Shown here piece by piece: positions 53,293 to 62,348 of a stretch of DNA of 64,000 nucleotides. This stretch comes from Mammaliicoccus sciuri (GTDB lineage Bacteria > Bacillota > Bacilli > Staphylococcales > Staphylococcaceae): positions 1,922,001 through 1,986,000 of the forward strand of contig NZ_CP094824.1 of the NCBI RefSeq assembly GCF_025561425.1, given 5' to 3'. The notes below the pieces were generated by a model. It was not told where the DNA came from. It was given only the letters and a program-made list of their open reading frames with translations, and searched no databases. The first letter of the stretch is position 1; each line of letters starts with the position of its first letter. Both the position numbers and the translations under genes were made by a program.

Positions 53293-55551
53293 TTATGATT
53301 CACTAGCTGTTTTTTCTTCTTTACTATCTTTTTTATCATCTTTACTTTTGCTTTCATCTTTAGATGTTTCTTCATCATCTGGAACTTGTCCTATTGAATC
53401 ATCACCATTCGGATGATTGCTAGAAAGTGTAAACTTAACTTTAGTACCAGATTTAATTGTTTGGTTCTGACTGACAGATTGCTCAGAAACATAACCAGAA
53501 CCTTCTGATTCTACTTCAATACCTGTCGCTTCTTGTAATTTCAATAAGTCTCGTTTAGTCCAATTTTCAGTATCTGGCATTGTCATTTCACCGTCTGTAA
53601 CGAGTAAAATTCTTTCTTTATCTTGGACATTTTTACCTTTAAGCGGTATTTGTTTCTTAATTTTATCACCTTTACCAATTACAATTGGCTCAAGTTTTTT
53701 ACCTTTTATTGCATCAGTTGCTTTTTGTGTACTCATATTAACAACATCTGGTACATCTGATTCATTTGTCTTAGCTTTACCTTCAGTTTCTTCTACATCT
53801 AAATATTTCAATGTATTTTCCATAATCGGATTGAAACCTCTTGATACACCATATTCATATGCCTCTAGATCACGTTTTTGTGCAAGTGACATACCAGCAT
53901 AAACAACCACTTCAGGATCTTTAGCAGGCGCATAGCCCATAAAGCTTACGAAATAAGGATTTGCACCATCTACATAGCCACCATTTTTAGTATCTGGCAC
54001 TTGAGCTGTACCGGTCTTACCTGCAACTCGGTAGCCATCTATTTTATAGTTTGTAGCATGACTTTCTTTACTATTTACTACTTTATCTAATTCAGTCATT
54101 GTCTTCTTGGCTGTATCTTTAGATATTGGATTACCAACTACTTTTTTCTCGCCTTTTTTAATCGTTTCGTTACTTTCTTTGTTTTGAATCGATTTTACAT
54201 AATAAGGTTCAAGCATATTACCTTGATTTAAAATAGCTGTTTCAGCTTGCAACATTTGGATTGGTGTTACAGTAGTTGACTGACCAAATGAAGATGTCTT
54301 TCTTTGAAGTTCGTTATCAAATGCAATATTCCCTGGCGCTTCACTATCAAATAAGCCACCTGTCTTTTTACCGAAACCAAATTTCTCATAATACGCCTTT
54401 GCTTTATCAGCACCAACTAAGTCTTGAAGTTTCATCATTAATGTATTCGCTGAATATGTAAATCCAGTTGTCATAGGAATATTTCCCCAACCATCATCGT
54501 TCCAATCATAAATTTTAAATCCATCTATTTCTCTATGACCTGATTTAAATTTCTTGTTTGGTTCGAATTTACCTTCTTCAATTGCTGCAGCTAGACCATA
54601 TGTTTTGAATGTTGAACCTGGTTCGTAAGTATTTTGATATAAATCAGTCGCCCATTTTTTTCCGAAGTCTTTTTTCGTATCAGGATTAAACGTAGGTCTC
54701 TGACTGTAACCTAGAATTTCACCAGTTTTTGCATCCATGACAACCGCAAATAAATCTTTAGGTTCATAGCGGTCTACCATTTCGTCGAGAGCATTTTCAA
54801 CAAAGACTTGAATATTAGAGTCTATTGTAAGATGTACATCATCACCGTTTTGCGCTTTAATATTATCTTCACTATTCGGTACGAGCATACCCCATATATC
54901 CTGCTTATAAGAGTTTTTACCCGTTTTTCCTTTTAAATAGCTATCAAATACTTTTTCAGCGCCCGATACACCTTTTAATTTATTTGTATCTGGATCTTTA
55001 TCTGCTAAACCGATAAGATGAGATGCGAAGTTACCATTAGGATAAAATCTTTTTTTCTCCGTTTCAAACGTCAGTCCAGGTAATTTAAGCTTTTCAATTT
55101 GTGTTTTTTGTTTATAAGTTAAATCTTTACCTTTTTGACCAAACTCAACTTGAAAGGCATTTTTAGTTTTAAGTTTATCTAAAATATCATCTTCATCCAT
55201 ATCAAGAATTTTAGCTAATGCTTTAGCAGTTTTCTTCTTGTCTTTTACATGTCGAGGTTTATCGCTACCTTCGCTCATTTTTTTATCTAATATTGCCACT
55301 AATTTATAGCTATCTGTATCTTCGGCAAGCACTTTACCATTACGATCATAAATTTTCCCACGTTCAGGTTCTGCGACTGTTTGTCTTAAATATTTCTCAC
55401 TTGCCCTGTACGCTAAATCTTCACCAGCTGAGTGACCACTGATCATTAAATACGAATATCTTACGGCCAATATAAAAAAGAGCAGTCCGAAAAAACTTAC
55501 TAAGAGGACTGCTCCTATTTTATTTTTCTTTATTTTAATTTTGGGCATCAC
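53293..55551 (-). CDS. pbpA: Penicillin-binding protein 1 (class B transpeptidase with PASTA domains)
   Basis: A 752-aa septal transpeptidase working with FtsW. N-terminal anchor (11-33), dimerisation/pedestal domain, then the transpeptidase domain with active-site Ser in PGSTFKTYG, SAN motif YSANTLMMK, and AGKTGTAQVP. Two PASTA units (about 605-720) and an acidic Lys/Ser tail follow. It is normally essential in staphylococci and the target of beta-lactams such as imipenem. The start overlaps ftsL by 17 bases; GTG at 55551 or ATG at 55548 could be used. Confidence 0.96.
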   Translation of the reverse strand: MMPKIKIKKNKIGAVLLVSFFGLLFFILAVRYSYLMISGHSAGEDLAYRASEKYLRQTVAEPERGKIYDRNGKVLAEDTDSYKLVAILDKKMSEGSDKPRHVKDKKKTAKALAKILDMDEDDILDKLKTKNAFQVEFGQKGKDLTYKQKTQIEKLKLPGLTFETEKKRFYPNGNFASHLIGLADKDPDTNKLKGVSGAEKVFDSYLKGKTGKNSYKQDIWGMLVPNSEDNIKAQNGDDVHLTIDSNIQVFVENALDEMVDRYEPKDLFAVVMDAKTGEILGYSQRPTFNPDTKKDFGKKWATDLYQNTYEPGSTFKTYGLAAAIEEGKFEPNKKFKSGHREIDGFKIYDWNDDGWGNIPMTTGFTYSANTLMMKLQDLVGADKAKAYYEKFGFGKKTGGLFDSEAPGNIAFDNELQRKTSSFGQSTTVTPIQMLQAETAILNQGNMLEPYYVKSIQNKESNETIKKGEKKVVGNPISKDTAKKTMTELDKVVNSKESHATNYKIDGYRVAGKTGTAQVPDTKNGGYVDGANPYFVSFMGYAPAKDPEVVVYAGMSLAQKRDLEAYEYGVSRGFNPIMENTLKYLDVEETEGKAKTNESDVPDVVNMSTQKATDAIKGKKLEPIVIGKGDKIKKQIPLKGKNVQDKERILLVTDGEMTMPDTENWTKRDLLKLQEATGIEVESEGSGYVSEQSVSQNQTIKSGTKVKFTLSSNHPNGDDSIGQVPDDEETSKDESKSKDDKKDSKEEKTASES

Positions 55552-55915
55552 TACGCACTACCTTTACATTGTCATTATTCAACCTTAGACCGTAGTCTTC
55601 AGCTTTTTCGTAGATGCGTTCGTATGACGATTGTTTCATTGATTCCGTCTTCAAATCACTGTTTGTTGTTTGTTGTTGTTCAATTTTACTGTCTAATTCT
55701 GCGATTTGTGTCTTGTTATTATACGCATCCATTTTTAAAGATAGCATATAAATACTTATCAAAGCAATCATAGTTATTAATGATATGTATACGACTTTTT
55801 CGATCCTCGATATTCCTACTACCTTGGCCTTTTTTACTTTTTTCTTCTGTGGTTCGAGTTGTGGCTCTTGCCACTCATCAGGTCTATAATTCGGATATAC
55901 TCTTTCTACTGCCAT
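55535..55915 (-). CDS. ftsL: Cell-division protein FtsL
   Basis: A 126-aa bitopic protein: a basic cytoplasmic part (PQKKKVKKAKV), one membrane span (about 46-66) and a heptad-type coiled coil (AELDSKIEQQQTTNSDLKTE) outside. It forms the FtsL-DivIB-DivIC complex. It starts 19 bases after rsmH. Confidence 0.92.
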   Translation of the reverse strand: MAVERVYPNYRPDEWQEPQLEPQKKKVKKAKVVGISRIEKVVYISLITMIALISIYMLSLKMDAYNNKTQIAELDSKIEQQQTTNSDLKTESMKQSSYERIYEKAEDYGLRLNNDNVKVVRSDAQN

Positions 55916-55934
55916 TCAATTGCCACTCCTCTGT

Positions 55935-56870
55935 TTACTTCAAAATTTCCGCAACTCTTAACTTTGCACTTCTCGCTCTATTGTTATGCTCAAGTTCTTG
56001 TTCATCAGAAATAATTGGTTTTTTGTTTACTCTCTTTAGTTTCGGCTTGTACGCTTCCGGAATAACCGGCAATCCCCTTGGTACATCTGGGCCTTTTTCA
56101 TATTCTTGAAAGACTTGTTTACACAAACGATCTTCTAAAGAATGGAATGTAATAACTGAAATTCTTCCGCCAACTTTAACGTGTTGTATTGCCGCTTCTA
56201 TAGATGTTTCAAACGCACCTAATTCATCATTAACTGCTATTCTAATTGCTTGGAATACACGTTTAGCAGGGTGTCCACCCTTTCTACGCTTAGCTGCTGG
56301 AATACCTTCTTTAATTAAATCCACTAGTTCGAAAGTCGTTTCTATAGGTGCTTGTTCTCTTCTTGCTTCAATCTTTCTAGCTATTTGTTTTGAAAATTTC
56401 TCTTCACCATATCTAAAAAAGATTTTGACAAGTTGTTCATATGACCATTCATTTACCACTTCATAAGCTGATAAAGATTGTGATTGATCCATTCTCATGT
56501 CTAACTTAGCATCATAATGGTAACTAAATCCTCTTTCTGGCGTGTCGAGTTGTGGACTAGATACACCAAGGTCATAAAGTACACCATCTACTTTACTAAT
56601 ATGTAGTTCTTCTAATATATGTTCTAAATTTCTAAAGTTGTTTTGTACAAAAATTACTTTATGCATATGGTCCTTTAAGATACCTTTAGCATGTTCGATT
56701 GCTGTTTCATCTTGATCGATTGCTATAAGTCGGCCTTGGTCATTCAATTGTTCAACTAGGTACAAACTATGACCAGCTCCACCTAATGTACAATCAACGT
56801 AAGTACCATCTGGTTTTATGTCTAATTTATCTACTGTTTCTTTCAATAGTACGGATACGTGATGAAACAT
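55935..56870 (-). CDS. rsmH: 16S rRNA m4C1402 methyltransferase RsmH
   Basis: A 311-aa SAM-dependent methyltransferase. SAM motif [12 protein letters not shown] (about 24-35), [12 protein letters not shown] and the C-terminal ISFHSLEDR-like stretch ([16 protein letters not shown]). The basic C terminus ends in [14 protein letters not shown]. It lies 11 bases after mraZ at the head of the dcw cluster. Confidence 0.97.
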   Translation of the reverse strand: MFHHVSVLLKETVDKLDIKPDGTYVDCTLGGAGHSLYLVEQLNDQGRLIAIDQDETAIEHAKGILKDHMHKVIFVQNNFRNLEHILEELHISKVDGVLYDLGVSSPQLDTPERGFSYHYDAKLDMRMDQSQSLSAYEVVNEWSYEQLVKIFFRYGEEKFSKQIARKIEARREQAPIETTFELVDLIKEGIPAAKRRKGGHPAKRVFQAIRIAVNDELGAFETSIEAAIQHVKVGGRISVITFHSLEDRLCKQVFQEYEKGPDVPRGLPVIPEAYKPKLKRVNKKPIISDEQELEHNNRARSAKLRVAEILK

Positions 56871-56881
56871 TTAATTCACTC

Positions 56882-57313
56882 CTAAAAATCAAAGTCAATG
56901 AGATCTTCCGCAATGTCCTCAAAATTGTCTTCAGATTCATCATAAAAATCATTCCACGTAGAACGATCCCATATTTCAATTCGGTTAGAAACACCAATAA
57001 CAGTACATTCTTTACTCAAATTAGCGTAACTTCTTAAATTTTGAGGGATGTTAATACGTCCTTGTTTGTCTAGTTCTACTTCAATCGCACCTGAGAAGAA
57101 CATTCTCATGAATTTACGGGCATCTTTTTTTGTAATAGGTAAGGTTTTGAGTTTTTCTTCGATGCGCACCCACTCTTCAAGTGTGTAGCCAAACAAACAT
57201 TTATCTAGGCCTCTAGTGATAATAAAACGTTCGTTCAAATCATATCTGAATTTAGAAGGCACTATCATACGCCCTTTAGTATCCAATTGATGTTGGTATT
57301 CACCCATAAACAT
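56882..57313 (-). CDS. mraZ: Transcriptional regulator MraZ
   Basis: A 143-aa ring-forming DNA-binding protein with two AbrB-like motifs ([16 protein letters not shown] and [16 protein letters not shown]). It binds repeats upstream of its own gene and represses the division cluster. Matching GTGG repeats with 10-bp spacing are visible upstream. Confidence 0.96.
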   Translation of the reverse strand: MFMGEYQHQLDTKGRMIVPSKFRYDLNERFIITRGLDKCLFGYTLEEWVRIEEKLKTLPITKKDARKFMRMFFSGAIEVELDKQGRINIPQNLRSYANLSKECTVIGVSNRIEIWDRSTWNDFYDESEDNFEDIAEDLIDFDF

Positions 57314-57343
57314 TTTATCTCACCTCACCTTATTTATAATTTA

Positions 57344-57367
57344 CCACATTCCCCCACAATCCTCCAC
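57344..57367 (-). promoter_or_regulatory. mraZ: Three MraZ binding boxes upstream of mraZ
   Basis: On the minus strand GTGG occurs at 57364-57367, 57354-57357 and 57344-57347, an exact 10-bp spacing, within GTGGAGGATT and GTGGGGGAAT. MraZ rings bind such short direct repeats near their own promoter. A candidate promoter (TATAAA at 57370-57375, TTTACA at 57395-57400, spacer 19) lies directly upstream, so the boxes fall at the transcription start. Confidence 0.75.
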
Positions 57368-57410
57368 TATTTATACAAGATTTCTTAAAATTTGTGTAAA
57401 TAGTAAAAAA

Positions 57411-57444
57411 AACACCCAATTTACGTTTCCGTAAATTGGGTGTT
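57411..57444 (-). terminator. Terminator of bshC
   Basis: AACACCCAATTTAC (57411-57424) pairs perfectly with GTAAATTGGGTGTT (57431-57444); the minus strand then runs TTTTTT. It isolates bshC from the dcw promoter. Confidence 0.92.
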
Positions 57445-57458
57445 AATCCTAGTTATGA

Positions 57459-59075
57459 CTATAGTTCGAGCGTTATATGTTTAAAAGTGTAACGAAGTGG
57501 TGGATAGGTGGAGGGACTGAACATAGTAATCCCAAATTGATTCATTACTTGAATAGGATTCCACACTCTTTCTTGTAATCCGTGGTGAGGATGTAATGTA
57601 TGCTCCACTATTTCGAAATGTCTCATACTAATTTCATTTTCTCTTTCAACATTTAATAAATATCTATCTATTAAATATTGATATTGGTGCTGATGGATTT
57701 GATTATTTTTTTCGACTAATTTTCTGTTTTGATAATCATCGCCAATTTCTTTAATCAGTTTTTGATGAAATTGAGATTGGCTTTCTTTCATTTCTTCAAT
57801 TTCTCTTAAGACTTCATCAGAAGCTTTTGCTCTAATAAATTTCTCTTTATCGTTTTGAATACCATCTATTAGTACAGTATCTAGATCTAAGTTATAGTTA
57901 TCAATACATTTTTTCGCTTCTTGCGTTAAATAACTAATACGCATACGTGGTGTAACAATAGGCATTTCAATATTAAATAAATCGAATACACCTTTCAGTT
58001 CACCCCAATAAATAATTTCACTTGGCCCACCTATGAAACTTAATGTATTAAATAAATATTCTTCCATTAAAGGTCTAGTTACAACATTATTAGAAAATCG
58101 TTCAGGGCGCTCTTCTACTAGACTGAGCAATTCATCTTTAGTAAAGGTTACTTCTGTATCTTTATTTAAATAGAATTTTTCATCTTCGTACATAATGAGC
58201 TGTCTTTTGTCGTCATGCTCATAGAATAAGTGAACATTACCATCCGTTAAAATCATACGTTTCTTAATAACTTCAGCAAATTGGTCTTGTGTATTTCTAA
58301 ATGCTGAATCTACTTCTTCATGTTTTTCAATAATTTCCTTGAAGAATGGTACTTCTAAAGATCTTAGTTCTGGATCATTTGCATCAATTATTAACAAACC
58401 ATATTCTTTAAACACTTCATGTGTGATGACTTTAAAAATTTCACTCCATGATTCAGAAGACTCGATCGCTTTATGAATCAATGATTGAATATCTTTAGAG
58501 TGGACAGTTTCTCCAATAGAACTGAACATGTCATTTAAAGCATCTTTAATCAACGCTTTATCAAAATGATAATGAGAAACACTCTTTTCTGGTGGTTCTA
58601 ACGTACTATATTTCACTTTATTTAACTGTCTTGAGATACGATCATACGCATATGTATGATTCACTTCATCAAAATCATGATCTTCCCCAGCTATCCAAAA
58701 AACAGGAATAACTGGCGTATCTAATTTTTCACTTTGTTCGTTAGCTAAAACGATAATAGAAATGATTTTATGGAATGTATATAAAGGACCAGTAAAGAGT
58801 CCAGCTTGTTGACCACCAATAATGACTTTGTGACCACGCTTTAAATTTTCAATGTTTTCAAGTTGTTTATCCGTTAAATCCAATTGAGACATATAATTGT
58901 ATATGACTTTTGAAAGTGCTTCTTCTCTACCATTAGCTGATAAATTCGAGCGTCTTTCGAATTCAGATTGGTCCCTTGGTTTATATCCATAAAAGTTTAT
59001 AATTTCAGTATTATGATTTGTATATCTCTCTATAAAACTATTTTGTTGATCAATTACAGTCTTCTTACAGTCCAT
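57459..59075 (-). CDS. bshC: Bacillithiol biosynthesis cysteine-adding enzyme BshC
   Basis: A 538-aa protein adding cysteine to GlcN-malate in the last step of bacillithiol synthesis. The nucleotide-fold part shows IGGQQAGLFTGPLYTFHKI and VFWIAGEDHDFDEVNHTY, the residues typical of this family. A long helical region (about 380-470) follows. Full length. In staphylococci it sits between the mraZ cluster and an acetyltransferase, as here. Confidence 0.95.
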   Translation of the reverse strand: MDCKKTVIDQQNSFIERYTNHNTEIINFYGYKPRDQSEFERRSNLSANGREEALSKVIYNYMSQLDLTDKQLENIENLKRGHKVIIGGQQAGLFTGPLYTFHKIISIIVLANEQSEKLDTPVIPVFWIAGEDHDFDEVNHTYAYDRISRQLNKVKYSTLEPPEKSVSHYHFDKALIKDALNDMFSSIGETVHSKDIQSLIHKAIESSESWSEIFKVITHEVFKEYGLLIIDANDPELRSLEVPFFKEIIEKHEEVDSAFRNTQDQFAEVIKKRMILTDGNVHLFYEHDDKRQLIMYEDEKFYLNKDTEVTFTKDELLSLVEERPERFSNNVVTRPLMEEYLFNTLSFIGGPSEIIYWGELKGVFDLFNIEMPIVTPRMRISYLTQEAKKCIDNYNLDLDTVLIDGIQNDKEKFIRAKASDEVLREIEEMKESQSQFHQKLIKEIGDDYQNRKLVEKNNQIHQHQYQYLIDRYLLNVERENEISMRHFEIVEHTLHPHHGLQERVWNPIQVMNQFGITMFSPSTYPPLRYTFKHITLEL

Positions 59076-59209
59076 ACGAGTCTTTCTCCTTCGAAATTAA
59101 TTACTATCAATAGTATAAAGATTGTAGTTAAATAAAACAATCTAACGGCTTATAATTTAAAATTTTATTCAAATGAAGTATAATTAAGGAAAGAACAAGG
59201 GGGATTATC

Positions 59210-59656
59210 ATGGCTAAAGTAGAACATTTACAAATTAATTACAAAACTGAAGAAGCATTCGAACAATTTCGTAACTTCGGAAACGAAGGTTTATATATGG
59301 TTGAAGAATTAAAAGGAAAAATGATCGATGCTAGTTCAGATTCACCATTTTACGGTATTTATGTTGGCGACAAGTTAGTAGCAAGAATGTGTTTATATAA
59401 ACAAGATGAAGTAGAAAAAACATACTTCCCAGCATTTAATGATTACCTCATTTTATGGAAACTAGAAGTATTAAGAGATTATCAAGATAGAGGATATGGT
59501 AAACAATTATTAGAATATGCTAAGAATTTTGATTTACCAATCAAATGTATCGCACGAAATCAATCTAAAGATTTCTTCGTTAATCACGGTTTCCAAGATA
59601 TCGAACAACAAAACCAATCTGGTGAAGATATTGTAATATGGACACCAGATAAATAA
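59210..59656 (+). CDS. GNAT-family N-acetyltransferase
   Basis: A 148-aa GNAT. The acetyl-CoA-binding motif A is visible as LEVLRDYQDRGYGKQLLEYAK (RxxGxG type), with strand motif IKCIARNQSKDFFVNHGF near the C terminus. The substrate is unknown. A good ribosome site (AAGGGGGA) and a terminator just after the stop make it monocistronic. Confidence 0.9.
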   Translation: MAKVEHLQINYKTEEAFEQFRNFGNEGLYMVEELKGKMIDASSDSPFYGIYVGDKLVARMCLYKQDEVEKTYFPAFNDYLILWKLEVLRDYQDRGYGKQLLEYAKNFDLPIKCIARNQSKDFFVNHGFQDIEQQNQSGEDIVIWTPDK

Positions 59657-59663
59657 GATGCTA

Positions 59664-59697
59664 AAAGTCCCGTAGAGTAAGTGCTCTACGGGACTTT
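59664..59697. terminator. Bidirectional terminator
   Basis: AAAGTCCCGTAGAG (59664-59677) pairs perfectly with CTCTACGGGACTTT (59684-59697). It ends both the acetyltransferase (plus) and the YdcF-like gene (minus). Confidence 0.92.
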
Positions 59698-59705
59698 GTT
59701 GTTGT

Positions 59706-60701
59706 TTATATTCCCCAAAATGTATAGGAAACAACTGCTGCTAATAAGATAATGATTACAAGTGCATGCGTCTTTTTAAACATATAAATGATTGCTAAAT
59801 ATTCTCTTATATATGCATTTGGATAGAAATAAGATTTCGATGAGCCACCTGTAACAGTTGCGTTCATTTTAACTTTCTTAGATAAAAATGCTGCTCTTAA
59901 AATATGAAAATGATTAGAAACAATCGTAGCAAGTGCATGTTGTTTATAAGTGTCCATTATCTTCATAGAGAACACTAAATTCTCTTCTGTATTAGTTGAT
60001 TTGTCTTCCATTATAATTTCTTCATTACGTATGCCTTGTTCCACTAAATATCGTCTCATCGCTTCAGCTTCACTGATTGCTTCATCCGAACCTTGACCAC
60101 CACTTACAATCATTTTAGTATCTAAACTTTTTCGTTTTAATTTAATCGCTTTATCCAATCTCGCTTTCAAAAGTGGTGTTACCTTTTCGCCTATAATGCC
60201 TGCACCCAGTACAATAATAAAATCTTGTTTCTTTCTTTTAGAAATGCCACTCACAATCCAAGCGTATAAATTATGCAATATAAATATTAAATTTAAATAG
60301 TAAAACAAGCTAGAAATAGCAATTAATATCAACCCGTTCCATAATTCTACTAACAGATACGGTTTAAAAACAATGATTAAAAAGTTAATTAAGATGAAAG
60401 ATCCGTAACCAATGACAATCATGTTTGTTACAATTTTCCCTTCATTTGCTATTCGCTTTTTAGTATTTAATAAAGCTAAGAGCATAACCACAATTACAAT
60501 TAAACAGTAAATGATATTTGCTATGATAATGTAATTAATATTTAAATTTAAAGCCAATGCTGGCACAATGATTTCAACCAATACCGTACTCATTAAACTG
60601 ATGATGAACAGCCCTAATAAGAAGACATTTTTATATTGTCTAAAATCCACTATATAACTGATTATAAATAAAATTAAAAATGCTAACGCAACAAACATCA
60701 T
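59706..60701 (-). CDS. YdcF/SanA-like DUF218 membrane protein
   Basis: 331 aa from the ATG at 60701, which follows AGGAGG; an earlier GTG lies within that site. Four to five N-terminal membrane spans (1-150) precede a DUF218 domain: FIIVLGAGIIGEKVTPLLKARLDKA, MIVSGGQGSDE, EAEAMRRYLVEQGI and VSNHFHILRAAF. A final span (about 310-328) closes the protein. DUF218 proteins are thought to act in envelope or wall-precursor metabolism; no substrate can be read from the sequence. Confidence 0.9.
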   Translation of the reverse strand: MMFVALAFLILFIISYIVDFRQYKNVFLLGLFIISLMSTVLVEIIVPALALNLNINYIIIANIIYCLIVIVVMLLALLNTKKRIANEGKIVTNMIVIGYGSFILINFLIIVFKPYLLVELWNGLILIAISSLFYYLNLIFILHNLYAWIVSGISKRKKQDFIIVLGAGIIGEKVTPLLKARLDKAIKLKRKSLDTKMIVSGGQGSDEAISEAEAMRRYLVEQGIRNEEIIMEDKSTNTEENLVFSMKIMDTYKQHALATIVSNHFHILRAAFLSKKVKMNATVTGGSSKSYFYPNAYIREYLAIIYMFKKTHALVIIILLAAVVSYTFWGI

Positions 60702-60796
60702 CGTCACCTCCTAGCCTATTATTTTCACAATCAAAGTATATCATCATAACCCACAAGTTACACATAAAATTATTTTCAGAATTTTCAAAATAAATA

Positions 60797-60825
60797 TTGA
60801 ATTAGGTCAATATAGCTGATATACT
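60797..60825 (+). promoter_or_regulatory. Promoter of the aminotransferase-like pseudogene
   Basis: TTGAAT (60797-60802) and TATACT (60820-60825) with a 17-base spacer. It lies 38 bases before the ATG, with AGGAGG between them, so the broken gene keeps intact start signals. Confidence 0.75.
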
Positions 60826-60863
60826 ATTTCACATTACTTACTTAAATATAGGAGGCAATTTAT

Positions 60864-61922
60864 ATGGAATATCAATCATCAAGTAGTCAAACAAAGGACG
60901 AATGTGTATCCACCTTTGGTAACAAAATGTTAACTATGTCTTATCAAGCATCAAAAGGATGGTCTTCTCCTATCATTAAAGATTATGCACCTATCACTAT
61001 TTCTCCAAGTGCACAATGTCTTCATTATGGTCAAACTGTTTTTGAAGATATGGTCGCCTATCATATCAATGACGATATTCATATCTTCAAACCTTTCAAA
61101 CACATTGAAAAGTTCAATCAATCACTGAACCGAATCTAAATGCCAGCTATAAATAAAAGCGAACTACTTATAGGCATCCAACACCTTATTAATCAAGAAC
61201 GTCAACTATTTGATTCACATGCACATCAACCTGTTAACATTAGAACAGTTATGTTTGCATCAGAGAATAAATTAGGTGTTAGTAAATCTGATACATATGA
61301 ACTCATTACATTCTTATCTCCACTACCTACAACAATGAATTGCCAAACACCAGAACTTATAAAAGCATACGTAGAAGATGAATATGTTAAATCCGTTGCA
61401 GGTGGTGCTGGTTTTACACAATTTGGTGGTAACTATGCCGCTTCATACGCTGCAAAATCTAAAGCAGCTCAATTTGGATATGATCATGTACTATGGCTCG
61501 ATGGAACAGAGAGAACTTATATAGAAGAATTAAATAATATGAATATTTTCTTCGTTATCAATCATACACTGATTACACCAGCATTAGATGGTATTACAGT
61601 ACCAGGTGTAACACGACAATCAGTTATTGATTTAGCAAAAGAGTTAGGCTATCAAGTAGAAGAAAGACAAATTAGTATTGACGAAGTCCTTCAATCATAT
61701 AAAGATGAATTATTAACAGAAGTCTTTAGTACGAGTACTTTGAATGCCATCACGCCTGTAAGTGAAATCAAATATAACGACAATATCTTAACCATTCATA
61801 ACAATAAAATCGGACCAATTACACAACATTTATATACAACATATACATTTATTCAGCAACGTAAGCTTCCAGACATGCATCAATGGAACTATACAATTGA
61901 ACGAGAATCAATCGAAATTTAA
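60864..61922 (+). pseudogene. Branched-chain aminotransferase (IlvE) paralogue, broken and lacking the PLP lysine
   Basis: One reading frame of 352 codons interrupted by TAA at 61137-61139 (residue 92). The codon after it is ATG, so a C-terminal piece of 260 residues could in theory start there. Both parts align with class IV branched-chain aminotransferases: ISPSAQCLHYGQTVFEDMVAYH, then VEDEYVKSV, GNYAASYAAKS, VLWLDGTERTYIEE and MNIFFV. The catalytic Lys, expected in GFAKVAGNY, is Gln (GFTQFGGNY; AAA to CAA). Promoter, ribosome site and terminator are intact. Either a decaying paralogue or a former pseudoenzyme. A functional ilvE is expected elsewhere. Confidence 0.85.
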
Positions 61923-61939
61923 TAGCGATAATGGTAATG

Positions 61940-61970
61940 AGACTGGTACATAAAATTTGCCAGTCTTTTT
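61940..61970 (+). terminator. Terminator of the aminotransferase-like pseudogene
   Basis: AGACTGG (61940-61946) pairs with CCAGTCT (61960-61966), followed by TTTT. Confidence 0.75.
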
Positions 61971-62002
61971 CATTTGGAAAAATAGTTGTATACGAGAGGA
62001 CC

Positions 62003-62278
62003 TATGTTGCTAGATTGGGGAGTCTTGCAATATACGGAGCTTCTATGTTGCTTGTTTGTGGTGTCTTGCAATATACAAGGCACTTATTTATCTTGTTTGG
62101 CTTGTCTTGATAAATACGAAGCTCCTATTTATCTTGTTTCACCAGTCTTGATAAATACGAAGCTCCTATTTATCTTGTTTCACCAGTCTTGATAAATAGG
62201 AGGTCCTCAACATTGCTTGTCACCCTCCACTTGCAATATTCAGACCTCCAACATTGCTAGTCACACCCCACTTGCAAT
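62003..62278 (+). repeat. Tandem array of seven 41-bp hairpin units with variable stems
   Basis: Units repeat every 41 bases. The first arms start at 62003, 62044, 62085, 62126, 62167, 62209 and 62250; the second arms start 24 bases later. Units 1-2 pair TATGTTGC with GCAATATA, units 3-5 TATTTATC with GATAAATA, units 6-7 ACATTGC-type arms with GCAAT. Loops are about 16 bases (TTGTTTCACCAGTCTT type); spacers are 9 bases of the CGAAGCTCC type. No frame fits the array. Located between the broken aminotransferase gene and the GH101 gene. Confidence 0.88.
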
Positions 62279-62312
62279 CTTCTCCCATCTTATTTCTAAA
62301 AATATGAAAAAA

Positions 62313-62338
62313 GGTCTAGAACCTTTCTGTCCTAGACC
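62313..62338 (-). terminator. Terminator of the GH101 gene
   Basis: GGTCTAG (62313-62319) pairs with CTAGACC (62332-62338); on the minus strand the stem is followed by TTTTTT. Confidence 0.85.
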
Positions 62339-62348
62339 CATTTTTAAC

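Noticed and set aside
61986-62192. 68-codon frame across the 41-bp array
   Set aside because: The frame exists only because of the repeat; the 41-bp period is not a multiple of three, so units are read in different phases, which argues against a protein repeat.
62003-62278. CRISPR or STAR element
   Set aside because: Spacers are only 9 bases and similar to one another, and the repeats themselves vary in paired fashion; the GC-rich STAR motif is absent.
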